From contig NKIH01000003.1 in assembly GCA_002255925.1 (NCBI GenBank), positions 1-64,000 on the forward strand: a stretch of 64,000 nt of DNA. Direction: 5' to 3'. This document shows, piece by piece, positions 1 to 11,684 of the stretch. This DNA comes from Burkholderiales bacterium PBB6. Its GTDB lineage: Bacteria > Pseudomonadota > Gammaproteobacteria > Burkholderiales > Burkholderiaceae_C. The position numbers and the translations under genes are program-made. The notes under the pieces were generated by a model. That model was given only the letters and a program-made list of their open reading frames with translations. It did not search any database and was not told the DNA's origin. The first letter of the stretch is position 1; each line of letters begins with the position of its first letter.

Positions 1-139
1 CCCCCACCATCAACACCTCGCCGTGCGCGAAGTTGATCAAGCTGATGATGCCGTAGACCATCGTGTAGCCCAGGGCCACGAGCGCATACATGCTCCCGAG
101 CACCAGGCCGTTGATGATCTGTTGTACAAAAATGTCCAT
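1..139 (-). CDS. livH: Branched-chain amino acid ABC transporter permease, N-terminal part
   Basis: The first 46 codons of a gene that runs off the left edge. The protein starts MDIFVQQIINGLVLGSMYAL and continues into a segment with INFAHGE, the hallmark start of LivH-type inner-membrane permeases that move branched-chain amino acids or urea with LivM/LivG/LivF. A GGAGA ribosome site lies about 7 nt before the ATG. The substrate cannot be told from this fragment. Confidence 0.85.
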   Translation of the reverse strand, partial: MDIFVQQIINGLVLGSMYALVALGYTMVYGIISLINFAHGEVLMVG

Positions 140-219
140 GGATGGTCTCCGAGTGTCGTCACGGGCGGCCCAGATCACGCTGGATGGACCGCCACTGGCC
201 CGCCGTTGGGGAACGCAAG

Positions 220-248
220 AATCCGGCCACCCCCAAGGTGGCCGGATT
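220..248 (-). terminator. Stem-loop after rarA
   Basis: Perfect 12-bp arms (AATCCGGCCACC / GGTGGCCGGATT) around a 5-nt loop, about 60 nt past the rarA stop and before livH. The T-run is weak, so this is a probable rather than certain rho-independent terminator. Confidence 0.5.
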
Positions 249-305
249 GTAGGAAGGGGTCTGCCTGCCGGCTGCGGGGCTTACCCGCTGGCCAAGTGGC
301 GGAAA

Positions 306-1727
306 TCAGGCTTGATCTGCGCCGGGCTCATCGCCGGGTAGCTGGCCCGAACTGCCGGTATCACCCGCCGAGGCGGCGGCCTCGGCATTCAGGCGCTGGA
401 GTTCGGCCAGCTTGTCGGCAATGCGCAGCTCCAGCCCGCGCGGCACCGGCGCGTAGAACTGCACCGGGGGCATGCCGTCGGGCAGGTAGGTTTGCCCGGC
501 CGAAAACGCGTTCGGCTCGTCGTGCGAATACCGGTAGGCCTGCCCAAACCCCAGCCCCTTCATCAGCTTGGTCGGGGCATTGCGCAGGTGCATGGGCACC
601 GGCCGGCTGCCGTCTTGCTTGACGAAGGCGCGGACCTCGTTCCAGGCCTTGTAGACGGCGTTCGACTTGGGCGCCACCGCGATGTACGCCACGGCCTGCG
701 CCAGCGCCAGCTCGCCCTCGGGTGAGCCCAGGCGCTCATAGGTTTCAGCGGCGTCCAGCGCGATGCGCAGCGCGCGGGGGTCGGCGTTACCCACTTCCTC
801 GCTGGCCATGCGCACCACCCGGCGCACGATGTAGCGCGGGTCTGCCCCGCCGTCCAGCATGCGGGCCAGCCAGTACAGCGCACCGTCGGGGTCAGAGCCG
901 CGCACCGACTTGTGCAGCGCGGAAATCGAATCGTAGAAGTGATCGCCGCCCTTGTCGTAGCGCCGCAGTTGCTCGCCGAGTGAGCGCTCAAGCGCCTGCT
1001 CATCGAGCTGCGCCAGCCCGCTGCTTTGCGCCAGCAGGTTGTCGTAGGCATTGAGCAGCCGGCGCGCGTCGCCATCGGCATACCCAATCAGACGCAGAGA
1101 CGCCGATTCGGTCATCGGCGGTGCCTGCAGCGTTTCGGCGGCCCGCGCCAGCAGCGCCTGCATCTCGACCAGATCGAGCGCCTTCAGCACATGCACCGTG
1201 GCCCGCGAGAGCAAGGCGGAGTTCACCTCGAACGATGGGTTTTCGGTCGTCGCGCCGATGAAGGTGAACAGCCCGGATTCCACATGCGGCAGAAAGGCAT
1301 CCTGCTGCGACTTGTTGAAACGGTGCACCTCATCCACGAAAACGATCGTGCGGCGGCCACTGGCGCGCAGCGCTTCGGCCTCCACCACCGCGTCGCGGAT
1401 GTCTTTCACCCCGGCCAGCACGGCCGAAAGCACGATCAGGCGGGCTTCGACCGCCCCAGCCACCAGCCGCGCCAGCGTGGTTTTGCCAACACCGGGCGGG
1501 CCCCACAGAATCATCGAGTGCAGCCGGCCCGCCTCAAAAGCGGTGCGCAGCGGTTTGCCGGCCCCAAGCAGGTGGGCCTGGCCGATCACTTCATCAATGT
1601 GCCGCGGCCGCAGACGCTCAGCCAGCGGCGCATGGGCATTCGGTGGCGCCGGCGTGCCGTCAGGCGGGCTGCCATCAGCCTGCCCGCCCGGGCCGGCCAA
1701 GTCAAAAAGGGCGTCTTGCCGGTTCAT
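306..1727 (-). CDS. rarA: Replication-associated recombination protein A (MgsA/RarA AAA+ ATPase)
   Basis: 473 aa. AAA+ ATPase of the RarA/Mgs1/WRNIP1 family, which acts at stalled replication forks and resembles clamp-loader subunits. Visible are Walker [10 protein letters not shown], Walker B FVDEVH, sensor-1 [10 protein letters not shown], and the C-terminal tetramerisation region ([19 protein letters not shown], then YLPDGM). The ATG opening [12 protein letters not shown] was chosen because upstream codons in this frame are not family-like. Full length. Monocistronic, probably ended by the stem-loop at 220-248. Confidence 0.95.
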   Translation of the reverse strand: MNRQDALFDLAGPGGQADGSPPDGTPAPPNAHAPLAERLRPRHIDEVIGQAHLLGAGKPLRTAFEAGRLHSMILWGPPGVGKTTLARLVAGAVEARLIVLSAVLAGVKDIRDAVVEAEALRASGRRTIVFVDEVHRFNKSQQDAFLPHVESGLFTFIGATTENPSFEVNSALLSRATVHVLKALDLVEMQALLARAAETLQAPPMTESASLRLIGYADGDARRLLNAYDNLLAQSSGLAQLDEQALERSLGEQLRRYDKGGDHFYDSISALHKSVRGSDPDGALYWLARMLDGGADPRYIVRRVVRMASEEVGNADPRALRIALDAAETYERLGSPEGELALAQAVAYIAVAPKSNAVYKAWNEVRAFVKQDGSRPVPMHLRNAPTKLMKGLGFGQAYRYSHDEPNAFSAGQTYLPDGMPPVQFYAPVPRGLELRIADKLAELQRLNAEAAASAGDTGSSGQLPGDEPGADQA

Positions 1728-1882
1728 GCCGGGATTGTCGCAGCGGTGATGGCGACAACCCGCCGTTGCCACAAATACGCCCGCAAATGCCTCTTTTTCG
1801 CGCGCTGCGCCCACTCACCCGGCGCCACACTGGCGGGCATCAGACTTTGCCTTTTGTTACGTCCATCAAGGAGACCGCACCC

Positions 1883-2413
1883 ATGAGTGCCATCGCACAG
1901 ACCGACACCCGCGCCAACTCCGCCGTCAACGGTGCGGTGACGGGCGCCCCCCGCGAATACCTCTCGTTCAAGCTGGGGCATGAGGAATACGGCATCGACA
2001 TTCTCAAGGTGCAGGAAATTCGTGGCTACGAGCCGCCGACCCGCATCGCCAACGCGCCGCACTTCATCAAGGGCGTCGTCAACCTGCGCGGCGTCATCGT
2101 CCCCATCGTCGACATGCGCCTGCGCTTCGACCTGCCCGACGTGAAGTACGACAGCTTCACCGTGGTCATCATCCTGAACGTGGCGCACCGCACCGTGGGC
2201 ATGGTGGTCGATTCGGTGAGCGACGTTCTGGAACTGGCCCCGGGCCACATCAAGCCGGCGCCTGAGTTCAATGGCGCGATCGATGCGACCTTCATCACCG
2301 GCCTGGGCACGATCAAGCACGGCGACGACGATGAGCGCATGCTGATCCTGATGGACATCGAGCAGATGATGACTTCGCCCGACATGGGGCTGATGGACAG
2401 CGTTCTGCACTGA
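1883..2413 (+). CDS. cheW: Chemotaxis coupling protein CheW
   Basis: 176 aa. CheW-fold adaptor that links chemoreceptors to the CheA kinase at the cytoplasmic face. The core shows [15 protein letters not shown], the conserved [17 protein letters not shown] motif and a C-terminal half with [17 protein letters not shown] lies 9 nt before the ATG. About 30 N-terminal residues are Ala/Thr-rich and disordered. No other che gene is adjacent, so which receptor array it serves is unknown. Confidence 0.93.
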   Translation: MSAIAQTDTRANSAVNGAVTGAPREYLSFKLGHEEYGIDILKVQEIRGYEPPTRIANAPHFIKGVVNLRGVIVPIVDMRLRFDLPDVKYDSFTVVIILNVAHRTVGMVVDSVSDVLELAPGHIKPAPEFNGAIDATFITGLGTIKHGDDDERMLILMDIEQMMTSPDMGLMDSVLH

Positions 2414-2439
2414 TTCAACCGCCACCTCGCCCCGTCAAC

Positions 2440-3204
2440 ATGAACACCACCACCTTGACAGGGCACCGCGCCATGCGACAGCCCGAACAACGTCGGGCCG
2501 CACGCATGGCCGCACGCGCTTCGATCTTCGCCGTGGTCTGCACGACCTTGCTGCTCGGGCCAGCCCATGCTGGCAGGCCGATGGCCACCGAGGACGCCGC
2601 CACGCTGCCCGATGGCGATTGCGAGGTGGAATCGTTCGTCGGGCGGGCACGTGCACCCGGTGAGCCGCGCCTGTCAGTGGCCTCGGTGCAGATCGGCTGT
2701 GGTGTGGGCAACCGCAACCAGGTGGCCCTGGCCATCAGCGGCAGCCGCCTTGACGGCTTGAGTGCACAGGCCGTGGCCGTGGTGGGCAAGACCCGCCTGA
2801 CCGCCCCGGTCGAGCAGGGCACCAATTACAGCCTGGCCTGGGGCGTGAGCGCCGAGCGCCAGAGCGGGCAGACGCTGAAACACGAAGCCAGCTACCTCAC
2901 CGCCGTGATGAGCATGGACCTGTCAGACGACCTGATCTGGCACGCCAACCTTGGCTGGACCCACTCGAAATCCGAATCGATGAGCACGACGGTCTGGGCG
3001 ACCGGGCTGGAATATGCCACCAGCCCGACGCTCGACCTGACAGCCGAGATCTACGGCAACGACCGCGAAAACCAACCGTGGTTGCAGGTGGGTGCCCGCT
3101 GGGCGGTGGTGGCCGACAAGTTTCTGCTGGACACCAGCTACGGCATGCAGACCGGCGCGGTGAAGGCGCGGCTCTTCACCGTCGGGCTGCACTACTTCTT
3201 CTGA
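2440..3204 (+). CDS. Putative outer-membrane beta-barrel protein
   Basis: Up to 254 aa; an internal ATG at 2473 (MRQPEQRRAARM) is an equally good start. A signal peptide ends near GPAHA, then GRPMATEDAATLP. The rest alternates polar and hydrophobic strands and ends in HYFF, a terminal aromatic typical of Bam-dependent barrels. It resembles transporter-like barrels of the phenol MetA-pathway type, but no substrate can be named. Convergent with lolA, 42 bp between the stops. Confidence 0.6.
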   Translation: MNTTTLTGHRAMRQPEQRRAARMAARASIFAVVCTTLLLGPAHAGRPMATEDAATLPDGDCEVESFVGRARAPGEPRLSVASVQIGCGVGNRNQVALAISGSRLDGLSAQAVAVVGKTRLTAPVEQGTNYSLAWGVSAERQSGQTLKHEASYLTAVMSMDLSDDLIWHANLGWTHSKSESMSTTVWATGLEYATSPTLDLTAEIYGNDRENQPWLQVGARWAVVADKFLLDTSYGMQTGAVKARLFTVGLHYFF

Positions 3205-3246
3205 CCGCGGTGCCGGTGGCGCCAGCGCGCGCACCGGCGTCATGCA

Positions 3247-3918
3247 TCACTGCTCTGACACGTCCGTGCCCGCAGGCACCACGAACCGGAAGGTATCGGC
3301 CGGCAGCACCATGTCGGTCTGAAGCTCGGTCCACTGCAGCATGGAGCGCTGGCCAAAGCTGTCGGCGATCTCCACCGCCACCAGCGCGCGGCCACGGAAA
3401 CCTGCCTTCATCCATTGCAAGGTGCCGTCTTTCTGGCGCGGCGTGGCCAAGACCCAATCGACACCGTCACGGCTGACATCGGCCTTGAGCTCGAAGTCGC
3501 GCTCCAGTGACTGGCCTGCGAGCAGCGCTGCCGGGGTCGAGCCCAGCGCGTCACCCATCTTCCGCACCGTCACCTGGCTGAGGTCGGGGTCATGGAACCA
3601 CACCTTCTGGCCGTCGCCGACGATGGTCTGCACATACGGCTTCTGATAGCTGAAGCGGAACCGGTTCGGACGGCTGAATTCCATGCGTCCGCTGGACACC
3701 TTCTTCTTCGCTCCATCGGGCGAGGTGACGGTCTGGGTGAAATCGGCACGGCCGACCTTCACCTCGCGCACGAAGGCCCGCAGCGCGTCCACGGCATCGC
3801 CTTGCGCGGCCTGAGCAGACAGCGGCAACGCGGCAGCCACGACGGCCGCGAGGCCCAGGTGAGCTGCGCCCCGCAGACCGGCGCGGCGGCTGGTGGATTT
3901 CAGAAACAGATCATTCAT
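3247..3918 (-). CDS. lolA: Outer-membrane lipoprotein carrier protein LolA
   Basis: 223 aa. Periplasmic chaperone that ferries lipoproteins from LolCDE to LolB. A signal peptide ends near AQAAQG, then the LolA fold: [32 protein letters not shown], and [15 protein letters not shown]. The ATG overlaps the ftsK stop by 8 nt, so it is translationally coupled to ftsK in a crp/fnr-ftsK-lolA operon, a common proteobacterial order. Confidence 0.95.
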   Translation of the reverse strand: MNDLFLKSTSRRAGLRGAAHLGLAAVVAAALPLSAQAAQGDAVDALRAFVREVKVGRADFTQTVTSPDGAKKKVSSGRMEFSRPNRFRFSYQKPYVQTIVGDGQKVWFHDPDLSQVTVRKMGDALGSTPAALLAGQSLERDFELKADVSRDGVDWVLATPRQKDGTLQWMKAGFRGRALVAVEIADSFGQRSMLQWTELQTDMVLPADTFRFVVPAGTDVSEQ

Positions 3919-6223
3919 CGCGCTTGGGCAGCATGATTTCCCGGTTGCCGTTGGTGGACATGGAGGATACGAGTCCGGACGTCTCCATTTGTTCCAGCAA
4001 TCGGGCAGCGCGGTTGTAGCCGATGCGCAAGTGGCGCTGCACCAGCGAGATGGACGCCTTGCGGTGCTGCAGCACCACGGCCACGGCCTGGTCGTACATC
4101 GGGTCGGCTTCGGCATCGGCACCACCACCGCCAGCGCCCGGCGCATCACCGCCCTCGCCGTCCAGCGTGCCACCTTCCAGAATGCCTTCGATGTAGTTCG
4201 GCTCGCCTTGGGCCTTGAGCGCCTCGACCACGCGGTGCACTTCTTCGTCGCTGACAAACGCGCCGTGCACGCGCACCGGCAAGCCCGTGCCCGAAGCCAT
4301 GTAGAGCATGTCACCCATGCCCAGCAGCGCTTCAGCGCCCATCTGGTCAAGGATGGTGCGGCTGTCGATCTTGCTCGACACCTGGAAGGAAATGCGGGTC
4401 GGGATGTTGGCCTTGATCAGGCCGGTGATCACGTCCACGCTCGGGCGCTGGGTGGCCAGAATCAGGTGGATGCCGGCGGCACGGGCCTTCTGGGCCAGAC
4501 GCGCGATGAGCTCTTCCACCTTCTTGCCCACCACCATCATCAGGTCGGCCAGTTCGTCGATCACGATGACGATGTGCGGCAAGCGCTCAAGCGGCTCGGG
4601 CTGCTCCGGCGTCAGACTGAACGGGTTGGGTACCAGCTCGCCGCGCGCCGTGGCGTCGTCGATCTTCTTGTTGTAACCGGCCAGATTGCGCACGCCCATC
4701 TTGCTGAGCAGCTTGTAGCGGCGCTCCATTTCGCCGACCGACCAGTTCAGCGCATTGCCGGCCTGCTTCATGTCGGTGACCACCGGGCACAGCAGGTGCG
4801 GAATGCCTTCATAGACGCTCATTTCGAGCATCTTCGGGTCGATCATGATCAGGCGAACGTCACGCGCCTCGGCCTTGTAGAGCAGGCTGAGGATCATGCC
4901 GTTGATGCCCACCGACTTGCCCGAACCGGTGGTACCGGCCACCAGGCAGTGCGGCATCTTGGCCAGGTCAGCCACCACCGGCAGGCCGACGATGTCTTTG
5001 CCCAGCGCCATGGTCAGCATCGACGTGGCGTCGTTGTAGACCTGCGAGCCGAGAATTTCCGCCAGGCGGATGGTCTGGCGCTTGGCGTTGGGCAATTCCA
5101 GCGCCATCAGGTTCTTGCCGGGAATTGTTTCGACCACGCGAATCGACACCAGGCTCAGCGACCGCGCCAGGTCCTTCGCCAGGTTCAGCACCTGCGAGCC
5201 CTTGACGCCGGTGGCGGGCTCGATTTCATAGCGGGTGATGACCGGGCCCGGCTGGGCCGCCACCACGCGCACTTCCACGCCGAAGTCAGACAGCTTCTTC
5301 TCGATCAGCCGGCTGGTCATTTCCAGCGATTCCGGCGTGACGGTTTCGACCCGCGCCGGCGGCTTGTCCAGCAAGTCAACTTGCGGCAGCTTGGTATTGG
5401 CCAGTTCGGTGAACAGCGGCTTCTGCCGCTCGCGCGCCACGCGCTCGGATTTCGGCACTTCCAGCACCGGCTGCTCGATCACGATCGGCACATGCACTTC
5501 ATGTTCGACCCGCTCGACCTCGACCTCAATTTCGCGTTCGCGCTGGGCCTTCACGCCCAGGCGCACGTCCTCGGCGAATTCACGCTTCTCGATCTGCTTC
5601 TCGCGCACACCGTCGAGCCAGGCGCCAATGCTGTCGGCCATGCGCACCCACGAAAACCGCAGCGCCAGTGGCAAGCCCAGCACCACGCCGGCGATCCACA
5701 ACACGCCGGAGCCGGTGAAGCCCAGGTGGCGCATCGACAAGGGGCCGAGCATCACGCCCAGCGCGCCACCTGCATGACCGGGCAGGCGGGCTTCCCAGCC
5801 ATACACACGGGTCCATTCCAGCGCGCAGCTCGACACCAGCAGCAACGCAAAACCGAGCAGCCGCAGCCAGCCCTCGTTGCGCGGAAGATCAGGCGCACCG
5901 CTGCCCCGCACCAGGTCGGCCAGGGCGATCAGCCAGGCGCGCGCGCCCACCACCACACCCCACCAGGCGGAAAAACCGAAGGCCACCAGCCAGACATCAG
6001 CCACCCAGGCGCCCGGGCGCCCCAGCAGGTTGTGCAGCGATGCGCCGGTGCCAGAGGTGGAGAAGCCGGGGTCTTCCGGATGGCGACTGGCGAGTGCGAT
6101 CAGCAAGCCGATCCACAGCGCGCCCAGCACCAGCAAACGAAGACGCCGGCGGATGAGGCCGGCTTCAGGGGCGCCAACGGCGGCGCCGGCGGGGACGGAC
6201 CCCGCGTTCAAACTGTGCCTCAT
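3911..6223 (-). CDS. ftsK: DNA translocase FtsK
   Basis: 770 aa. Septal DNA pump for chromosome dimer resolution and segregation. N-terminal hydrophobic segments (about residues 25-190), a charged Glu/Arg-rich linker (about 200-270), a RecA-like motor with Walker [11 protein letters not shown] and Walker [13 protein letters not shown], and a C-terminal gamma winged helix ([15 protein letters not shown] onward, [20 protein letters not shown]) that reads KOPS. The linker is short compared with E. coli FtsK, as usual in this group. The start overlaps the preceding stop (ATGA). Confidence 0.96.
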   Translation of the reverse strand: MRHSLNAGSVPAGAAVGAPEAGLIRRRLRLLVLGALWIGLLIALASRHPEDPGFSTSGTGASLHNLLGRPGAWVADVWLVAFGFSAWWGVVVGARAWLIALADLVRGSGAPDLPRNEGWLRLLGFALLLVSSCALEWTRVYGWEARLPGHAGGALGVMLGPLSMRHLGFTGSGVLWIAGVVLGLPLALRFSWVRMADSIGAWLDGVREKQIEKREFAEDVRLGVKAQREREIEVEVERVEHEVHVPIVIEQPVLEVPKSERVARERQKPLFTELANTKLPQVDLLDKPPARVETVTPESLEMTSRLIEKKLSDFGVEVRVVAAQPGPVITRYEIEPATGVKGSQVLNLAKDLARSLSLVSIRVVETIPGKNLMALELPNAKRQTIRLAEILGSQVYNDATSMLTMALGKDIVGLPVVADLAKMPHCLVAGTTGSGKSVGINGMILSLLYKAEARDVRLIMIDPKMLEMSVYEGIPHLLCPVVTDMKQAGNALNWSVGEMERRYKLLSKMGVRNLAGYNKKIDDATARGELVPNPFSLTPEQPEPLERLPHIVIVIDELADLMMVVGKKVEELIARLAQKARAAGIHLILATQRPSVDVITGLIKANIPTRISFQVSSKIDSRTILDQMGAEALLGMGDMLYMASGTGLPVRVHGAFVSDEEVHRVVEALKAQGEPNYIEGILEGGTLDGEGGDAPGAGGGGADAEADPMYDQAVAVVLQHRKASISLVQRHLRIGYNRAARLLEQMETSGLVSSMSTNGNREIMLPKRDE

Positions 6224-6885
6224 TCAGGCAAGCGATTCTTCAGCAGCACGGAGCCGTTTTCGAGGGTCTCGATGACGCCCCGCTCTTCCAGGTCTTTCAT
6301 CACGCGGCTGACCATCTCGCGGGAAGCCCCGACGATCTTGGCCATGTCCTGGCGCGAGACCTTGCTGCGAACCAGCTTCTCGCCGTCCACGTCTTCGGCC
6401 ATGTCGAGCAGCGTGCGAGCCACGCGGCCATACACGTCCAGCAGGGCCAGCGATTCGATCTGGCGATCAGCGCTGCGCAGGCGCGTGACCAGGCCGCGCA
6501 TGATGGCGTAGGACAGGCTGGAGTTCTCGGGCAGGCAGCGCGCAAATTCAGCACGGCCCAGGATGAGCATGTCGCACTGCACTTCGCAACGAACGGTGGC
6601 CGAGTGCGACTGGTTGTCGATCAGGCTCATCTCGCCGACGTAGTCGCCGGCTTCAAGCACCGCCAGGATGACCTCGCGGCCCCGGGAGTCGGCCGTCAGC
6701 ACACGGGCTCGGCCATTCAGCAGGATGAACAAGGCGTTGCTCTTCTTGCCTTGCTCAACCACGAGCTCGCCACGCCGATAACGACGCTTCACGACACCAT
6801 CGGCCACGGCACGCGCCTGGTCGTTGGTCAGCATTGAAAACAGCGGCACTCGCCGAATCAGGTCCAAGTTGGACAACATCGACAT
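6220..6885 (-). CDS. Crp/Fnr-family transcriptional regulator
   Basis: 221 aa. N-terminal cyclic-nucleotide-binding-like beta-barrel (about residues 10-125, [20 protein letters not shown]) and a C-terminal winged helix ([20 protein letters not shown]). The four-cysteine FNR cluster is absent, so it is Crp-like rather than an oxygen sensor; its ligand is unknown. The ATG (MSMLSNLDL) has GAGGGG about 8 nt upstream; a TTG one codon earlier is less likely. It heads the ftsK-lolA operon and is divergent from trxB. Confidence 0.9.
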   Translation of the reverse strand: MSMLSNLDLIRRVPLFSMLTNDQARAVADGVVKRRYRRGELVVEQGKKSNALFILLNGRARVLTADSRGREVILAVLEAGDYVGEMSLIDNQSHSATVRCEVQCDMLILGRAEFARCLPENSSLSYAIMRGLVTRLRSADRQIESLALLDVYGRVARTLLDMAEDVDGEKLVRSKVSRQDMAKIVGASREMVSRVMKDLEERGVIETLENGSVLLKNRLPE

Positions 6886-6944
6886 CAATGACCCCCTCAG
6901 TCAACTCAGTTCACACAGTGTCGTCGGCAACGCCGCGGCCTGTT

Positions 6945-6957
6945 ATCTAGAATAGAT
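6945..6957. promoter_or_regulatory. Small palindrome in the crp/fnr-trxB divergent spacer
   Basis: ATCTAGAATAGAT, perfect 5-bp arms around GAA, lies about 60 bp before the regulator start and 110 bp before trxB. It sits in an AT-richer patch and could be an operator or part of a promoter. It is not a canonical Crp (TGTGA-N6-TCACA) or FNR site. Confidence 0.3.
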
Positions 6958-7036
6958 CACATTCTCTGTGCAGTCCTGAGCATAAACGCTTCCTGACTGC
7001 TTATCGCCCGCAAGCCTGCTTGCAGGCACTGGCTGA

Positions 7037-8026
<990 letters not shown>

Positions 8027-8058
8027 GCCGGGGCTCGCCAAACCCTGGGGAAATAGGG

Positions 8059-8064
8059 TATACT
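8059..8064 (+). promoter_or_regulatory. Probable -10 element for rpmB-rpmG
   Basis: TATACT in an AT-rich stretch within the 239-bp gap after trxB; it matches the sigma-70 -10 well. No good -35 is seen at 17 bp. It would give a leader of about 195 nt before rpmB. No riboswitch was recognised in the rest of the gap. Confidence 0.4.
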
Positions 8065-8265
8065 CATTGTCTTTGCCGGGCTCGACGCCCTTGGGCATGG
8101 CGCGCATGAATCAATGCTGCCAAGCGCAAGACGCACGAGGAGCTCGGCCTCATGGGTGTCCATCAGGCGCAGCCAAGCCCTTCGCACACAGTCACGTGTG
8201 GGCCAAGGTTTGACCCCTGCTCTAGGCACCAGCTCCTGAACATCTGGACAAATTGGAGAAGCGTC

Positions 8266-8499
8266 ATGGCACGCGTCTGTCAAGTCACGGGCAAGCGCCC
8301 GATGGTGGGTAACAACGTTTCCCACGCCAACAACAAGACCAAGCGTCGTTTTCTGCCGAATCTGCAGTACCGTCGTTTCTGGGTCGAGACCGAGAACCGC
8401 TGGGTGCGCCTGCGCATCAGCAATGCGGCGCTGCGTCTGATCGACAAGGTCGGTATCGACCAGGTCGTGGCCGATCTGCGCGCCAAGGGCGAGCTGTAA
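8266..8499 (+). CDS. rpmB: 50S ribosomal protein L28
   Basis: 77 aa, the normal length. Starts [20 protein letters not shown] and includes the family motif [13 protein letters not shown]. Part of the large ribosomal subunit. Followed by rpmG 35 nt downstream, the usual rpmBG operon. Confidence 0.98.
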   Translation: MARVCQVTGKRPMVGNNVSHANNKTKRRFLPNLQYRRFWVETENRWVRLRISNAALRLIDKVGIDQVVADLRAKGEL

Positions 8500-8534
8500 T
8501 CAGCCCCTATCACTGACGTCAGGAGAAATACACC

Positions 8535-8705
8535 ATGGCAAGCAAAGGCGGCCGCGAGAAGATCAAGCTGGAGTCCACTGCGGGCACCGGCCACTTCTAC
8601 ACCACGAACAAGAACAAGAAGACCACGCCCCAAAAGCTGGAATTCATGAAGTTCGACCCCAAGGCACGCAAGCACGTGCTGTACAAGGAAATCAAGCTGA
8701 AGTAA
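8535..8705 (+). CDS. rpmG: 50S ribosomal protein L33
   Basis: 56 aa. Starts [20 protein letters not shown], then TTKNK-like TTNKNKKT and [25 protein letters not shown] ribosome site 9 nt upstream. No zinc-binding CxxC pairs, so this is the cysteine-free L33 form. Last gene of the operon, followed by a strong terminator. Confidence 0.97.
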   Translation: MASKGGREKIKLESTAGTGHFYTTNKNKKTTPQKLEFMKFDPKARKHVLYKEIKLK

Positions 8706-8729
8706 CTCAGCCTGAGCCTTGTCTCAAAG

Positions 8730-8755
8730 AGCCCGCTCCACAGCGGGCTTTTTTT
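8730..8755 (+). terminator. Rho-independent terminator of rpmB-rpmG
   Basis: Perfect 8-bp stem AGCCCGCT / AGCGGGCT with a 4-nt loop and a run of seven T, 25 nt after the rpmG stop. Confidence 0.9.
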
Positions 8756-8870
8756 CGTCTGGATGCTTGTGAATGCCAAGCTCTGGCGACTACCGCCATC
8801 GATGCAGCCAAACGGCGCCTGCGTCCACCCGGCCGGCCTGCGCCCCGCCTGCCTCAGCCGATCACCCATG

Positions 8871-8894
8871 AAAAAACCCGCCGGGCGGCGGGTT
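8871..8894 (-). terminator. Rho-independent terminator of the desaturase gene
   Basis: Read on the minus strand: AACCCGCCG / CGGCGGGTT arms with a 2-nt loop followed by a T-run, about 55 nt past the desaturase stop. Confidence 0.8.
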
Positions 8895-8950
8895 GGTCAA
8901 GTCGAGTTGGGTAAGTCGAGCGCCAGCAGCGCCCTCACCCACAGCCCGGA

Positions 8951-10171
8951 TCAGGCATGCGCCGCACGCAGCTGCAGCGAGAACTCCCGCAGCGCCGCAA
9001 TACCGCTCTCCTCTGCCCGCTTGCACCAGTCCTGCAGATCAGCAACCAGCTGCTCGGCCGACACATTGGTTCGGGTCCAGAGCTGGCGCAGTTCTTCGCG
9101 CATGGCCACCAGCTTTTCCAGCGTCGGTGCGTTGCTCATGGCATTGGCCAGTCGCAAGCGAACGTCGCTGGGGATCTTTTCCGCGTCGCGGTGCAGCCAG
9201 CGCTCGGCCAGACGCAGGTCCGTCCAGGCATTGCCCGTGGCCACGCCCTGGGCTTTCAGACGCGCGACCTCCGCCGCACAGGCCCGGCGCAATTCCTTGG
9301 CGTAATTGGCCATCACCTCGTAGCGATTGGCGATGACGGCTTCCAGCGTCTGCGCGTCGGCCTGCGGCTTCACCGCCCCCAGCACCAGCTGTGGCGCCGT
9401 CTTGCGCACTTTGGCCAGGCCGCAGATTTCCAGCGCGCGGATATAGGCCCAGCCGATGTCGAACTCATAAGGCTTCACCGACAGCTTGGCCGACGTCGGG
9501 TAGGTGTGGTGGTTGTTGTGCAACTCCTCGCCACCGATCACGATGCCCCAGGGCGAAATGTTCGTCGACGCGTCCACCGCCTCGAAATTACGATAGCCCC
9601 ACCAGTGGCCAATGCCGTTGATGATGCCGGCCGCCGTGATCGGGATCCACAGCATCTGAACCGCCCACACCGTGGCACCCAGTGCGCCGAACAGCACAAG
9701 GTTGATGACCAGCATCAGGCTCACGCCCAGGGCGCTGCGGCCCGTGTAGAAATGGCGCTCAAACCAATCATCCGGGGTGTTGTGGCCGTACTTCTTCAGC
9801 GTCTCGGCCACCTTGGCTTCGCTGCGGTAGAGCTCGCTGCCGGTCAGCAGCACCGTCTTGATGCCGCGGGTTTGCGGGCTGTGCGGGTCGTCCGGCGTTT
9901 CGCACTTGGCGTGGTGCTTGCGGTGAATCGCCACCCACTCCTTGGTCACCATGCCGGTCGTCATCCACAACCAGAAGCGGAAGAAGTGCGAGGGGATCGC
10001 ATGCAGCTCGAGCGAGCGATGCGCCTGTGCCCGGTGCAGGAAGATGGTGACCGCCGCGATCGTGATGTGCGTCATCACCAGCGTCACCGCCACGACTTGC
10101 CATGTCGACAAGCCGAGCACGCCGTTCGAGGCCCAATCCACGAACGCGTCAAAGAAGATCTGTAATTCCAT
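8951..10171 (-). CDS. Acyl-CoA/fatty acid desaturase (membrane di-iron)
   Basis: 406 aa. Integral membrane desaturase that introduces a double bond, probably delta-9, into acyl chains. Three histidine boxes are present: HRAQAHR, HRKHH and HNNHH (inside GGEELHNNHHTYPTSAKL), among hydrophobic segments at about 20-60 and 150-195. The last ~110 residues (from about 295) form a soluble helical extension seen in the betaproteobacterial branch. Its likely role is membrane fluidity. Stand-alone gene with its own terminator. Confidence 0.9.
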   Translation of the reverse strand: MELQIFFDAFVDWASNGVLGLSTWQVVAVTLVMTHITIAAVTIFLHRAQAHRSLELHAIPSHFFRFWLWMTTGMVTKEWVAIHRKHHAKCETPDDPHSPQTRGIKTVLLTGSELYRSEAKVAETLKKYGHNTPDDWFERHFYTGRSALGVSLMLVINLVLFGALGATVWAVQMLWIPITAAGIINGIGHWWGYRNFEAVDASTNISPWGIVIGGEELHNNHHTYPTSAKLSVKPYEFDIGWAYIRALEICGLAKVRKTAPQLVLGAVKPQADAQTLEAVIANRYEVMANYAKELRRACAAEVARLKAQGVATGNAWTDLRLAERWLHRDAEKIPSDVRLRLANAMSNAPTLEKLVAMREELRQLWTRTNVSAEQLVADLQDWCKRAEESGIAALREFSLQLRAAHA

Positions 10172-10351
10172 CGCCCCAACCTCGCCCCGCCACTTTGGCA
10201 GGCATGGCGAAATTCTAGGCGCGGATCAACGAGTCCCATCCCCGGGAACTGGCTAACCCGGGCAGCGCTTTCCCGGAGTTCACCGTCCGGAAGTCACGCG
10301 GGGGGGCAGCCCGGCAAAGGCCACCCCGGGCTCAACGTTCAGGCTGATCCC

Positions 10352-11611
10352 TCAAGCCTTGCGCTGCCAGGCCGCGGCAAAGAAGCCGTCGGTGTGATGG
10401 CGGTGCGGCCACAGGCGCAAGTAGCCCTGCACGTCCAGCTCTTCAGCGCGCTCGACATGGGCGGAGGTGAGCGTGGCGGCTGCAGGCAGCAGCTCGAAGT
10501 CGGGGTGCGCGGCGACGAAGGCCTCGGCAATCGCCTCGTTCTCACGGCGCAGCAAGCTGCAGGTCGCATACACCAGGCGGCCACCCGGCTTGACGAGTCG
10601 GGCCGCGCTGTCCAGGATCGCTGTCTGCTTGACGCACAGCTCTTCCAGCGCCTTCGGTGACTGGCGCCACTTCAGGTCAGGATTGCGGCGCAGGGTGCCC
10701 AGGCCGGAGCACGGTGCGTCCACCAGCACACGGTCGATCTTGCCGGTCAGGCGCTTGATGCGCTCGTCACGCTCGTGGGCGATCTGGGCCGGATACACGT
10801 TCGACAGGCCGCTGCGTGCCAGACGCGGCTTCAGGCCTTCCAGGCGGTGGCCCGACACGTCGAAGGCGTAGAGGCGGCCGGTATTGCGCATGGTGGCGCC
10901 CAGCGCCAGCGTCTTGCCGCCGGCACCAGCGCAGAAGTCCACCACCATCTCACCACGCTTGGCTTGCAGCAGCGCGGCCAGCAACTGGCTGCCTTCGTCC
11001 TGCACTTCCACGTCGCCGCGGGTGAACAGCGCCAGCTTCTGCAGCGCCGGCTTGCCGTGAATGCGCAGGCCCCATGGCGAATACGGCGTGATCTCGACGT
11101 CGATGCCGGCTTCCTTCAACTCGGCCTGCACGTCTTCGCGCTTGGCCTTGAAGGTGTTCACGCGCAGGTCCAGGGCTGCCACCTTGTCCATCTCTTCCAC
11201 GAGCGGCCAGAACTCTTCGCCGAGTTCGGCCTTCAGCGGGTTCGCCAGCCAGTCGGGCAGGTTGTGACGCAGCTTCTCGGGCAACGTGGCACGGTCGATG
11301 GCGGCCACATCGGCCAGCCACTTCTGCTCGTTCGGGCCGATGGCGCCGCGGCGGAAGCTGTCGGTGCCTTGCCAGGCCAGCAGGGTCAGCCGGCGCTCCA
11401 TGGTGCCGCTGCCGCTTTGTGCCAGATGCACATAGAGCAGCCGCTGCCGCAACACGGCGTAGGCGGTCTCAGCCAGGGCATGGCGCTCACGCTGGCCCAG
11501 GGCTCGGTGGTATTTGAAAAAGCCGGACACGATGGTGTCGGCCGGGGCGTCTAGCTTCACGACTTGGCGCACCAGTTCGGTGGCCAGGTCCAACAGGGCA
11601 TTAGGATGCAT
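10352..11611 (-). CDS. RsmB/NOP-family RNA m5C methyltransferase
   Basis: 419 aa. SAM-dependent cytosine-C5 RNA methyltransferase. SAM motif VVDFCAGAGGKTLALG, motif IV DAPCSGLGTLRRNPDL (Cys) and motif VI YATCSLLRREN (catalytic Cys) are intact. The N-terminal ~130 residues (DLATELVRQV onward) look like the NusB-like/RNA-binding part of RsmB relatives; the rRNA target is not provable here. The start at MHPNALLDLATELV fits the family. Confidence 0.9.
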   Translation of the reverse strand: MHPNALLDLATELVRQVVKLDAPADTIVSGFFKYHRALGQRERHALAETAYAVLRQRLLYVHLAQSGSGTMERRLTLLAWQGTDSFRRGAIGPNEQKWLADVAAIDRATLPEKLRHNLPDWLANPLKAELGEEFWPLVEEMDKVAALDLRVNTFKAKREDVQAELKEAGIDVEITPYSPWGLRIHGKPALQKLALFTRGDVEVQDEGSQLLAALLQAKRGEMVVDFCAGAGGKTLALGATMRNTGRLYAFDVSGHRLEGLKPRLARSGLSNVYPAQIAHERDERIKRLTGKIDRVLVDAPCSGLGTLRRNPDLKWRQSPKALEELCVKQTAILDSAARLVKPGGRLVYATCSLLRRENEAIAEAFVAAHPDFELLPAAATLTSAHVERAEELDVQGYLRLWPHRHHTDGFFAAAWQRKA

Positions 11612-11684
11612 CCATGGATTATCCCAGCCCCAGCCTCCCGTGTCTGCAAACCCGCTGATCCAGCACCTCCGGGTGCGCCCTCGC

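Noticed and set aside
3893-6511. A very long open frame on the plus strand opposite ftsK and the Crp-type regulator
   Set aside because: It is the mirror of GC-rich codons; His/Gln/Arg-rich with no domain, while ftsK on the other strand has all motifs.
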